A DNA stretch of 64,000 nucleotides from Antedon mediterranea (lineage: Eukaryota; Echinodermata; Crinoidea; Comatulida; Antedonidae), in the NCBI RefSeq assembly GCF_964355755.1, contig NC_092679.1, positions 14,500,932 through 14,564,931 of the forward strand. The letters are read 5' to 3'. The notes under the pieces were generated by a model. It made no database searches. It had not been told where the DNA came from and worked only from the letters and a program-made list of their open reading frames with translations. The translations under genes were made by a program, and so were the position numbers. Below, piece after piece: positions 1-11,599 of this stretch (its first letter is position 1; each line of letters begins with the position of its first letter).

Positions 1-325
1 AGAAGCATTTTTTTTTAAATAATATTATTGTATTGTATAATAATATAATAATATTAAATAATAATTAATATACACTGATTCTCGCTGTTTGCAGACGTCT
101 TGTTTATCTTATGCTTTATATTGCTTCTATCTGGCGTCGTCCAATTCTTTCTTCAAATTCAAGTTCAAAATCTCGCATTCTCTTTTAAACTTTCTTTGAT
201 GCTCTGAATTCACGTTTACCTTTAATTATAACGCTTTATAAATCGACACATTTCTGATTTATTCTACAAAGGAAAGTGCATTGTATTAAAAACAATCTAA
301 CTCTTTAAAAAGGACATAGGCCTAC

Positions 326-3300
326 TAGACTAGTCCAGATAGTCATATTTCCACTCTAATAAGATGCTGTAGGCATTTCGTGTTAAAAGCGAATAAACAT
401 GTGTTTTGGGGTAATTTTGGGGTGCTGAATTCAAATTTGCTGTTTACCCGGCTCAATTTTTAGATCTTCACCCTTAAAATGTGAAAAACAAAATGGCCGC
501 CATTTCAGACTTATTTTGGCTTATAACTTGACTTTTAAGTGACGTAGCAAGTTAAAAATGGTGTCTATACCTATGTTTTTGATAGTGAAGATTCCAACTA
601 TATTGTTATTAAAGTTGCAAATATTCTATTTCAGCCGCCATGTTGAAATCCAAGATGGCCGCCATTTTAAACGTATTTTGGCTTATAACTTGACTTTTAA
701 TTAACATAGCAAGTTAAAAATAGTTTCTATACCTATGTTTGTGATACTGAGGATTCCAAATATATTGTTATTAAAGTTGTAAATATTCTATTCCAGCCTC
801 CATGTTGGAATTCAAGATGGTCGTCATTTAAAACGTATTTTGGCTTATAACTTAAGTAACATAGTAGGTTAGAAATGATGCCTATACAGTACCTATGTTT
901 GTGATACTGAGGATTCCAAATATATTGTTATTAAAGTTGTAAACAGCCGCCATGTTGAAATCAAAGATGGCGCCTATTTTAAACACACACACAGGGTAGT
1001 AACAAAGTGCGAGGCAAACAAACAAATGAAAATGAAAAACTCACAAAGGGATTGTTCTTTATGTGTAAAAATATTTTAAAACGAGATAGATGATAATGAT
1101 GATCATTGTCAAGTGTTTAGAAAAATATAAGAAAATTAATGAAAAAAGGAGGTAATACGGAATTCATAAATGTAAAAATGTTACTGATGACATTTGGAAT
1201 TAACAAAAATGTGTTAAATAATATGATTTAATGACATGAGATAATAGGAATGTGAATAAAAGTAGTGTTTGCGCCACAAAAGAGGAAAAAAATATATATA
1301 TATACAGTATATAAACATCACAGAATAAATTCTAATCCGCCCGATATAATGAAATTTAATTAATTAGAAAAAATAAAAATGACGAAACCTGTGAGAATGA
1401 AAAAAAGCCCTCTCCGAGATTCAAACCCGGAACCTTCTGCTTGATATGCAGATCTCCTAACCATTAGACCACTGGGGTTTTCATTGTATTGTTCCAATTT
1501 GATTGTGTGAGGCACACAAAATATAAGTGTGAGGCATGCGAGGCATATAGTTTACAATTTCAAAAAGGTGCGAGGCATATAGTTTACAATTTCAAAAAGG
1601 TGCGAGGCATTTATTAACGTGCTATTATGCTATATTATAGGCCTAATAATCAATTATTTATATTTTTAAAATAGGCCTAGCGTATCGAAATAGATTCGTG
1701 TATACACTCATCATGCTATGTTGTTTATTTTTATGTAACGATTGTTTTTTTCATTCAAGTCATATCGTGGCTGGTATAAGTTGACTACAATGTTCAAATT
1801 GTTTGTTCATAAGGATAATGAAAGAGTTGGTCAAAAAGACTTCACAGAATCAATTCAATACAACAACAACGTATTTATATCAAAACATTTCTCGGAATAG
1901 AAATAGATTGTAAAATTGGTAAAAAAACAAACATTTTAAATGTATACAAATTGATAAAGACATCAGTATAATAATAATATATAAATTGAGAAAACTGCTA
2001 AAAAGTAGTGTATAATTTATTTATTTATGCATTGATATTACCATATATTAATGATTGTTGTGACATTTGGGGTAACACTTATAAAAGTACAGTACAAAAT
2101 GTTTACAAAAAAAAGGTACTGTAATTTATAAAATTATCAATAGTGTAAGATGATAGCATTAGCCATAGTAGTAAATGATACTGGATACCAGAGGAAGTAG
2201 AGGTTTCGTTTTGAGGTTTTTCATCTACAGTATTATATATAATGCCTTCAATTCAGAATAAGGAAATAGAATTAACTACCTTCACGGCCAAACTGATAAT
2301 AGAGGACTAAAACAAAGTGGAATGCGTCAATTTCTCATGCATTTATTGGTGAAAAACACGTTTAATCTCAATATATTTGTTAATTTGTCAATAAAAATGC
2401 TGTAATATACTGCTGATACTGTTCTGTTTTCAAAGAATAATAATCGATCCTAAATTTTGGGAAATGATAAAATGATGCCTCACATTTTTTGATGATGGTA
2501 AAACGATGCCTCGCATACATTTCTGACTTGCCTTGCTTTTGCGCATATCCTAGGCCTGCTGTTGTGCATAGTTCTCTGTGCCCTGGGGACCTGTGAACAC
2601 CTGCACATAGCCGACCTAGCCCATTAAACAATTATTACGCAATAAACATTAAGCTATATATGCTTTGCAATTAGGGTAATATGTAGGCCTACACACATAA
2701 ATATAAGTTTAATTTATAGTATAATAATTAGATATCAAATTAATAGTTTTCATACAATAATATCGTGGATTTATATAGCGCCTAATGTTGTGAAACATTA
2801 TTACCCTAGTCTATTGGATCAAACGTGTATGGAAACATCCAAAATTGAAATGACACATGAAATAAATAATGTCATATTGCAGTTCTTGGTATAACAAGTG
2901 AGCATCTTCATCTGCAATCAAAGTTGCTATTTCATTGCCAGAATTTTACCTGTTTGGTGACCAAGTCAACAACTTTTTTGGCTTATATTATAATGCTGTT
3001 TCCAAGATTCATCGAGCATAAAGGACATTATATTGTGCCAACAAGGATGAAGAACCATCAGTTAAAGATACTGCATATCAACGGTATTTCAAAGGGTTTG
3101 GGTAATTTTCTAACTTGCCATCGCTACCGGTGACCGGTAAACAACCTTTGTTCTTATGTCATCCACACCAGCATTTGTTATAAATCTTTATGAATTTGAA
3201 ATAATTTGAAATTGTGAATAAATTGGTAATTAATTACAGTATTTAAATTTCTACAACAAGCAGTATTTAACTTCCTTGGCAAAAAATTTCAGGAAATGGA

Positions 3301-4515
3301 ATCGAAATTTTGAATGCAGATGGAGCATTAAATCTATTAGGGGCCTACTATTACTTTGCCATCATTAACAAAATATTTTAAGACAGAAGAAGCAATATAG
3401 TGGAAAATCTGTAGTTAAAGAAAACACTGGGGAGCAAATGGCAACATCTTCAATGGCATTTCGAATGAGAAATGATCTGTACTTGCAAAGAAACAAAGAT
3501 ATGAATTATGAATGAATTCGAAACATGCATCTTTTGTTCAGTCCAAAATTAACAAGACATCTGATTAATAATAATTAATAGTAATTCACTTACAGTAGGT
3601 GGTCTATAAGTAAAACCAACCGTTCGGCCATTTTTAATTTATGCTAATGAACCCACTTCACGATGTCCGATGTTGGTAAACTTTGGATATGATGTTAATT
3701 TGGACCATATCAACCAGACAAAACAAAAACAAATTATGTTGCAATTTGTTCTAGGTTCAACCATACTTTTACTGGACTACAGGTAGAAACCATTTTTAAC
3801 TTGCTATGTTAATTAAAAGTCAAGTTATAAGCCAAAATACGTTTAAAATGATGGCGGCCATCTTGGATTTCAACATGGCGGCTGAAATAGAATATTTACA
3901 ACTTTAATAACAATATATTTGGAATCCTCAGTTATCACAAACATAGGTACTGTAGACATCATTTCTAACCTACTATGTTACTAAAATGTCAAGTTATAAG
4001 CCAAAATACGTTTTAAATAGCGACCATCTTGAATTCCAACATGGAGGCTGAAATAGAATATTTACAACTGTAATAACAATATATTTGGAATCTTCAGTAT
4101 CACAAACATAGGTATAGAAACTATTTTTAACTTGCTATGTTAATTAAAAGTCAAGTTATAAGCCAAAATACGTTTAAAATGGCGGCCATCTTGTATTTCA
4201 ACATGGCGGCTGAAATAGAATATTTTCAACTTTAATAACAATATAGTTGGAATCTTCACTATCACAAACATAGGTATAGACACCATTTTTAACTTGCTAC
4301 GTCACTTAAAAGTCAAGTTATAAGCCAAAATAAGTCTGAAATGGCGGCCATTTTGTTTTTCACATTTTAAGGGTGAAGATCTAAAAATTGAACCGGGTAA
4401 ACAGCAAATTTGAATTCAGCATCCCAAAATTACCCTAAAACACATGTTTATTCGCTTTTAACACGAAATGCCTACAGCATTTCATTTTTCTCAAATCTGG
4501 ACTAGTCTATACTGA
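326..4515. mobile_element. Long inverted-repeat (foldback-type) element with about 0.7-kb arms
   Basis: The left arm (about 326-985) is repeated in reverse complement as the right arm (about 3786-4515) with only scattered differences; the outer ends share the word CTAGTCCAGA. Each arm is built of about three or four tandem sub-repeats carrying CTTATAACTTGACTTTTA and GCCGCCAT/ATGGCGGC palindromes. The roughly 2.8-kb interior has no convincing coding region. This layout fits a non-autonomous foldback DNA transposon, though an inverted duplication of a tandem repeat is also possible. I could not define target-site duplications. Confidence 0.7.
1408..1477 (-). tRNA. tRNA-like gene or tRNA-derived SINE head, probably a pseudogene
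   Basis: On the minus strand the A-box-like TGGTCTAATGG and B-box-like GGTTTGAATCT are correctly spaced. A perfect 5-bp anticodon stem (TCTGC/GCAGA) closes a 7-nt loop, and the T arm CCGGG/CTCGG pairs well. A run of seven T residues follows at once, as in a Pol III terminator. The acceptor stem pairs poorly and the loop would give the anticodon AUC, which is not a normal choice. A decayed tRNA or SINE head is therefore likelier than a working tRNA. It sits inside the inverted-repeat element. Confidence 0.45.
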
Positions 4516-4576
4516 GGACATGTAGGAGAAGGTTAAAGGCTACTCTAAGTATTGTACCAAATCGTCTTTTTTAATG

Positions 4577-4850
4577 ATGAGGTAGCGATTCACAGGCTGA
4601 GGTGATATCAATCATCTCCTGCTAACATTGTCGAAATTTTTGTGGAAGGTTCAACCGATTAAAAATAAGGCAATATTCTTGTCAAGCAACAAGACAAAAG
4701 ATCAACTCACAATTTATCTTGCCGACAAAACAGTGCGAAATTGTAAACATCCTATTGTAGCAGTCACGCGACAAGATGTGAACACAAACACACCGACTGG
4801 TTTGTTTTAATTTTAATGCGCCTATAACGGTTGGGGGAAAATACTGGAAT
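4577..4850 (+). pseudogene. Duplicated fragment of a transposon-type coding sequence
   Basis: This stretch encodes a short peptide with FLSSNKTKDQLTIYLADKTV and IVAVTRQD and is a near copy of 5704-5985. It is bracketed by a direct repeat of about 50 bp (4516-4568 and 4861-4912, beginning GGACATGTAGGAGAAGG). This implies a local duplication or insertion. The coding frame is short and isolated, so I treat it as a dead fragment of the gene described at 5704-6627. Confidence 0.5.
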
Positions 4851-5549
4851 TTTAACTGGGGACATGTAGGAGAAGGTTAAAGGCTACTCTAAGTATTGTA
4901 CCAAATCGTCTTCTGACATAATATTTACCTACTAACTTACCTTGTTCACATGCGAATCATCAATGATGTATTACCTTCTATATGTGTCTTCTTTATTTAT
5001 CAATATTCATATTCATATTTTTCTTTCAATCGTCAAGTTTCTCTTTCCATTATCTGTCGGTCATTTCTCTCGAAACTTAATGCAATATTCACTTGTTCAT
5101 TGAGTTGCGAGATATGGTCCAGTTTGTCATAAACATGATGAAGGAAGGAAACTCATGATCTGATAAAATACCAAAGAAACATAGAAAGATATATACACGA
5201 GTCCTTTACATTTATCAAATTGTCGCCATTTTTAAAAAATATTGTGAGTTTATGGCATTAAAAGATGTTATGGAGATAGCAATTCAATTATATAAGTAAC
5301 AATAAATGTTCAAATTATATTTCACATCATGTGTGTAACAGAACAGGCCAAAATGGCTGACATTTCAACCAAAATGGCCGCCATTTTATCCAACATGGCC
5401 GCCATTTTTATCTGAAATGGCCATATAATCAAATTGGGGGTTCTTGATTAAATACATATAACAGTACCAACATAACAATATAACAATATTTGTGTTTAAT
5501 TACTTTACTTATTCGTCGTCACTTTCGTCATCACTATCACTGTATGAAT

Positions 5550-5690
5550 CGGATGTAGACAACAATGGTCGTATTTTGTTGCATATCGTCTTTAAGCGAA
5601 AGTGTCTTCTCATAGTTGTCAAAGATGACAAATGCCTCCGCAAAATCTTTGCAGGTGGTAAAAGTCAGAACATCCATAAGAGTTTAAACT
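5550..5690 (-). pseudogene. Inverted fragment resembling the N-terminal part of the same repetitive protein family
   Basis: Read on the minus strand, this segment encodes FAEAFVIFDNYEKTLSLKD. It resembles the conserved VVFDxY...SLK stretch that precedes the FLSSxxNKxxL block in a large family of repetitive, transposon-associated invertebrate proteins. Here it lies in the opposite orientation to the downstream family fragment at 5704-6627, so the locus has been rearranged. The family match is from memory of its motif order and is an inference. Confidence 0.35.
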
Positions 5691-5703
5691 GCCATTCCAT
5701 CGA

Positions 5704-6627
5704 TGATGAGGTAGCGATTCACAGGCTGAGGTAATATCAATCATCTCCTGCTAACATTGTGGACATTTTTGTGGAAGGTTCCACATCGATTAAAAATAAG
5801 GTAATATTCTTGTCAAGCAACAAGACAAAAGATCAACTCACAATTTATCTTGCCGACAAAACAGTGCGAAATTGTCTACATCCTATTGTAGCAGTCACGC
5901 GACAAGATGAACACAAACACACCGACTGGTTTGTTTTAATTTGAATGCGCCTATAACGGTTGGGAGAAAATAGTGGAATTTTAACTGGCACAGCTGAAAA
6001 AAAGAAAAAGAATTGCTCTTCAACCAATATACGATCACCTTGGACCAGAAACGGTAGCCGGACTACATGGTTCCCATGCTATCACTGGATGTGATATTAC
6101 GGGTCACAGGAAAAAAAACAGCTTTTAAGATGTATATGAAGTCACCTCCTCACATCATAGAAGCTATAGCCAAATTCGGAGAAGACAATGTGCCATCTTT
6201 CAATGTGAAGGCAGGATGCAAGGAGTTTCTGTGCAGTCTTCTTGGAACTAAAAGGGTGTCAGCCAAAGATTCATCAATCCTGAGATGCAAACGGTTCAAA
6301 ACACTGCCAAATAATCAAGGTGTGGATAAATTACCAACTTCTGGAACGTTGCACCAGCACATACTACGTGCACATCTCCATGCCAATATATGGAATCAAG
6401 ATGTCACTATTGACCAAATAATTCCCGATCCATGCCAACTAGGCTGGTTTATAGAGAACTGGAAAAAAAGACCAGTATTATCCGAGAAGCAGGCTGCTCC
6501 ACAAGCAGTTGTGGAGCTACGGTGTTCATGTTTAATAAGTGCATTTTCCCATAATGCATGCACGTGCAAGAAAACCAATCTACAATGTACCGAGATGTGT
6601 AACTGCGAAGCAGACGAGAATAACTAG
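5704..6627 (+). pseudogene. Degenerate repetitive-family protein (HAITGCD motif, Cys-rich tail), frameshifted
   Basis: Two parts are visible. The first, around 5760-5940, has FLSSNKTKDQL and IVAVTRQD. The second, around 6000-6627, has LQPIYDHLGPETVAGLHG and HAITGCDITGH, then after a one-base frame change GKKTAFKMYMKSP. It ends in a Cys-rich segment with CSC, CTCKK and MCNCE spacing. This motif order is familiar from a large family of repetitive hypothetical proteins in invertebrate genomes, possibly PIN/XPG-nuclease related. The frameshift lies near 6105, next to a run of eight A residues. The middle of the family protein is missing. The open frame 6067-6627 starts out of register with the true motif, so its apparent start is not real. 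The gene is almost certainly inactive. Confidence 0.55.
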
Positions 6628-6799
6628 GCTAGAAATACTTTCAGCAAAGAATAATTACGCGTGCGTGCGTGCGTGAGAACGTTTTAAGTTCGATTGATTT
6701 AATTATAATTTTAAAACAGTTCGTCACATTAGTACTGGTAATAACGTGTGTCACCTGAATATTCATACTTCACGACGTCATAATATTATACTTACAAGG

Positions 6800-7502
6800 A
6801 TGGAAAAGGCAGAAAAATAAAAAAGAAACGTTAATTTCACAGCCTCAGAAATATCAGCATTGATTGACGGAGTCAGTAAAAGAAATAATGTAATAAACGG
6901 CAGTTTGAGCAACCTGATCACAGGACAGTAAAAAAACGGGCTTGGGAGGGTGGCAATAGATGTTGCTGCCGTATCTAAAGTTCCTAGAAGTATCGAGGAA
7001 TTTTTAAAAAAATGTTTAAACGTTAAAAGTTACCAGCAATAAATTCGGTGCTTTACACAGAATGGAAACGTACCTGCACCTCTTGATGAAGAGTGTCAGA
7101 AATGGTGGCATCGAGAGAACAGATGTATCCATCATAACAACTTATGATGAAGGTAATGTTTTAATATCCTATTACTATACGTATATAATAAAATACCGTC
7201 CATCCAGAACGTCCATCATTGATTAAATATTTTGATTAACAGAAAATGGGACTAGCGAAATTCCATGGGAAGACGTGATGGGATGCATCACCAATACAGG
7301 TCAGCAGCCTACAAAGGCGTCCTCATCTACTCCGACCTCTGAAATCAATTTCGAGCTAGAGCTAGGTCTAGTAAGAGTCCAACAGGAGAGTTTGGAAATT
7401 GAAAAGCAGAGGTTGCAAATTGAAAAGGAGAGGTTCCAAATTGAGAAAGCAAAGATTTTAGGCAATGAAGAAAACCAAAATCAGTTTTATAACTTCATAT
7501 AA
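6800..7502 (+). pseudogene. Degenerate Myb/SANT-like DNA-binding protein of Harbinger transposon type
   Basis: From an ATG at 6800 one frame reads MEKAEK, stop, then KRNVNFTASEISALIDGVSK, a second stop after LITGQ, then VAIDVAAVSKV and a Lys-rich stretch. This resembles the Myb/SANT-like domain of the DNA-binding partner protein in Harbinger-type elements. A likely GTAATG donor near 7153 and a TTAACAG acceptor near 7242 lead into a second open stretch ending at 7502. That stretch contains IPWEDVMG and a C-terminal coiled coil with repeated EKQRLQIEKERFQIEK, a typical tail of these proteins. The two in-frame stops make it a pseudogene. Confidence 0.5.
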
Positions 7503-7689
7503 TAGAATATAAATATAAATATGAAAAACGTACAGTTCAAATTGGACGGAAATCTAAAAATCACATATTAACAGTTTTATATTTATCAATTGTTAAATGT
7601 ATATAGATTATAAATAAATATATTAATATAAATAATAATAATATTCAAATATATATATAAAGTATGTTACCTCAATATTATATGCATTA

Positions 7690-10600
7690 AAAAAATTTAT
7701 TATGCTATAGTAACCATTTATGTAAAAAAATGACCATTTTACTATAGTATAATTGACATGCGCAGACTAGAACCCAATGGCCCATTTTTCGGAAATGGGC
7801 CATTTTACGACCCTTTTATTCATTTATTTATGTCAAAATATAAAAGGGTCGTAAGATGGCCATTTTTGGAAAAAAATCTCTGTACTATAGTACAGGAAAA
7901 TATTCATGCGCAGAACACAAATTCGACCTTTTTATTTTTCGATAAAACTGGTTTCTATAGCATAATTGACATGCGCAGAACCCAATATTCCACTCTGCCC
8001 ATGTTTATTATGCTATAGTAACCATTTATGTCAAAATATAAAAGGGTCGTAAAATGGCCCATTTTCGAAAATTTCCCTGTACTATAGTACAGGAAAATAT
8101 TCATGCGCAGAACACAAATTCGACCCTTTTATTTTTCGATAAAACTGGTTTCTATAGCATAATTGACATGCGCAGAACCCAATATTCCACTCTGCCCATG
8201 TTTATTATGCTATAGTAACCAATTATGTCAAAATATAAAAGGGTCGTAAAATGGCCCATTTTCGAAAATTTCCCTGTACTTATAGTACAGGAAAATATTC
8301 ATGCGCAGAACACAAATTCGACCCTTTTATTTTTCGATAAAACAGGTTACTATAGCATAATTGACATGCGCAGAACCCAATATTCCACTCTGCGCATGTT
8401 TATTATGCTATAGTAACCATTTATGTCAAAATATAAAAGGGTCGTAAAATGGCCCATTTTCGAAAATTTCCCTGTACTATAGTACAGGAAAATTTTCATG
8501 CGCAGAACACAAATTCGACCTTTTTATTTTTCGATAAAACTGGTTACTATAGCATAATTGACATGCGCAGAACCCAATATTCGACTCTACGCATGTTTAT
8601 TATGCTATAGTAACCATTTATGTCAAAATATAAAAGGGTCGTAAAATGGCCCATTTTCGAAAATTTCCCTGTACTATAGTACAGGAAAATATTCATGCGC
8701 AGAACACAAATTCAACCCTTTTATTTTTCGATAAAACTGGTTTCTATAGCATAATTGACATGCGCAGAACCCAATATTCCACTCTGCCCATGTTTATTAT
8801 GCTATAGTAACCATTTATGTCAAAATATAAAAGGGTCGTAAAATGGCCCATTTTCGAAAATTTCCCTGTACTATAGTACAGGAAAATATTCATGCGCAGA
8901 ACACAAATTCGACCCTTTTATTTTTCGATAAAACTGGTTTCTATAGCATAATTGACATGCGCAGAACCCAATATTCCACTCTGCCCATGTTTATTATGCT
9001 ATAGTAACCATTTATGTCAAAATATAAAAGGGTCGTAAAATGGCCCATTTTCGAAAATTTCCCTGTACTATAGTACAGGAAAATATTCATGCGCAGAACA
9101 CAAATTCGACCCTTTTATTTTTCGATAAAACAGGTTACTATAGCATAATTAACATGCGCAGAACCCAATATTCCACTCTGCGCATGTTTATTATGCTATA
9201 GTAACCATTTATGTCAAAATATAAAAGGGTCGTAAAATGGCCCATTTTCGAAAATTTCCCTGTACTATAGTACAGGAATTTTTTCCAAAAATGGCCAAAT
9301 TTCAACCTTTTTATTTTTTCGAAAAAAATGGTTACTATAGCATAATTGACATGCGCAGAACCCAATTTTCGACTCTGCGCATGTTTATTATGCTATAGTA
9401 ACCATTTATGTCAAACAATTAAAGGGTCGAAAAACGGCCCTTTTCCGAAAATTTCCATGTACTATAGTACAGGAAAATTTTCATGCGCAGAACACAAATT
9501 CGACCTTTTTATTTTTCAATAAAACTGGTTACTATAGCATAATTGACATGCCCAGAACCCAATATTCCACTCTGCACATGTTTATTATGCTATAGTAACC
9601 ATTTACGTCAAAATATAAAAGGGTCGTAAAATGGCCCATTTTCGAAAATTTCCCTGTACTATAGTACAGGGATTTTTTCCAAAAATGGCCAAATTTCAAT
9701 CTTTTTATTTTTCGAAAAAATGGTTACTATAGCATAATTGACATGCGCAGAACCCAATATTCGACTCTGCGCATGTTTATTATGCTATAGTAACCATTTA
9801 TCTCAAAATATAAAAGGGTCGTAAAATGGCCCATTTTCGAAAATTTCACTGTACTATAGTACAGGAAAATATTCATGTGCAGAACACAAATTCGGCCTTT
9901 TTATTTTTCGATAAAACTGGTTTCTATAGCATAATTGACATGCGCAGAACCCAATATTCCACTCTGCCCATGTTTATTATGCTATAGTAACCATTTATGT
10001 CAAAATATAAAAGGGTCGTAAAATGGCCCATTTTCGAAAATTTCCCTGTACTATAGTACAGGAAAATATTCATGCGCAGAACACAAATTCGACCCTTTTA
10101 TTTTTCGATAAAACTGGTTTCTATAGCATAATTGACATGCGCAAAACCCAATTTTCGACTCTGCGCATGTTTATTATGCTATAGTAACCATTTATGTCAA
10201 AATATAAAAGGGTCGTAAGATGGCCATTTTTGGAAAAAATCCCTGTACTATAGTACAGGAAAATATTCATGCGCAGAACACAAATTCGACCATTTTATTT
10301 TTCGATAAAACTGCTTTCTATAGCATAATTGACATGCGCAGAACCCAATATTCCACTCTGCACATGTTTATTATGCTATAGTAACCATTTATGTCAAAAT
10401 ATAAAAGGGTCGTAAAATGGCCCATTTTTGAAAATTTCCCTGTACTATAGTACAGGAAAATTTTCATGCGCAGAACACAAATTCGACCTTTTTATTTTTC
10501 GATAAAACTGGTTACTATAGCATAATTGACATGCGCAGAACCCAATATTCGACTCTGCGCATGTTTATTATGCTATAGTAACCATTTATGTCAAAATATA

Positions 10601-11250
10601 AAAGGGTCGTAAAATGGCCCATTTTCGAAAATTTCCCTGTACTATAGTACAGGGATTTTTTCCAAAAATGGCCAAATTTCAACCTTTTTATTTTTTCGAA
10701 AAAAATGGTTACTATAGCATAATTGACATGCGCAGAACCCAATTTTCGACTCTGCGCATGTTTATTATGCTATAGTAACCATTTATGTCAAAAAATTAAA
10801 GGGTCGAAAAACGGCCCTTTTCCGAAAATGTCCATGTACTATAGTACAGGAAAATTTTCATGCGCAGAACACAAATTCGACCTTTTTATTTTTCAATAAA
10901 ACTGGTTACTATAGCATAATTGACATGCGCAGAACCCAATATTCCACTCTGCACATGTTTATTATGCTATAGTAACCATTTACGTCAAAATATAAAAGGG
11001 TCGTAAAATGGCCCATTTTCGAAAATTTCCCTGTACTATAGTACAAGGATTTTTTCCAAAAATGGCCAAATTTCAACCTTTTTATTTTTCGAAAAAATGG
11101 TTACTATAGCATAATTGACATGCGCAGAACCCAATATTCGACTCTGCGCATGTTTATTATGCTATAGTAACCATTTATGTCAAAAAATAAAAGGGTCGAA
11201 AAACGGCCCTTTTCCGAAAATTTCCCTGTACTAGTAACTAGTTACTATAT
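7690..11250. repeat. 197-bp palindromic satellite array, about 17 units
   Basis: The word TGCTATAGTAACC recurs at 8011, 8208, 8406, 8603, 8800, 8997, 9194, 9391, 9588, 9783, 9980, 10177, 10374, 10571, 10768, 10965 and 11160: a period of 197 bp with deviations of at most 2 bp. Each unit holds a long hairpin, GGTTACTATAGCATAATTG paired across a loop with its reverse complement around ATTATGCTATAGTAACC. A second palindrome, TGTACTATAGTACA, and several GCGCATG words are also present. Left and right edges decay gradually. Short open frames inside it are by-products of the repetition. Confidence 0.95.
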
Positions 11251-11599
11251 CATAAATTGGCATGCGTAGACACACATAATGAGTTCAACGCATTTTACCT
11301 CAATACTATATGCATTTTTAAAAATGTCGATATTTGGCAAATTTTTGAACATTTTCCTGTACAGGAAAATTGTCAATTATGATATAGTAACCAGTTATGT
11401 CGAAAAATAAAAGGGTCAACATTTTAGGTAAAATGCGAAGAACACATTATGTGCGTCTGCGCATGCCAATATAGTAACCAGTTATGTCGAAAAATAGAAG
11501 GGTCTAAATGTTGCTATTTTTGTTTTTAAAAAAACCTGTGTACTCAATTGTACAGGGACATTTTTGAAAGATGGCAAAAATGTCAACCTTTCCATTTTT

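Noticed and set aside
1408-1477. A functional tRNA-Asp.
   Set aside because: The acceptor stem does not pair and the anticodon would be AUC rather than GUC.
8225-10742. Several 60-90-codon frames with MRR and EYW/QYST words on both strands.
   Set aside because: They repeat with the 197-bp satellite unit and are by-products of it.
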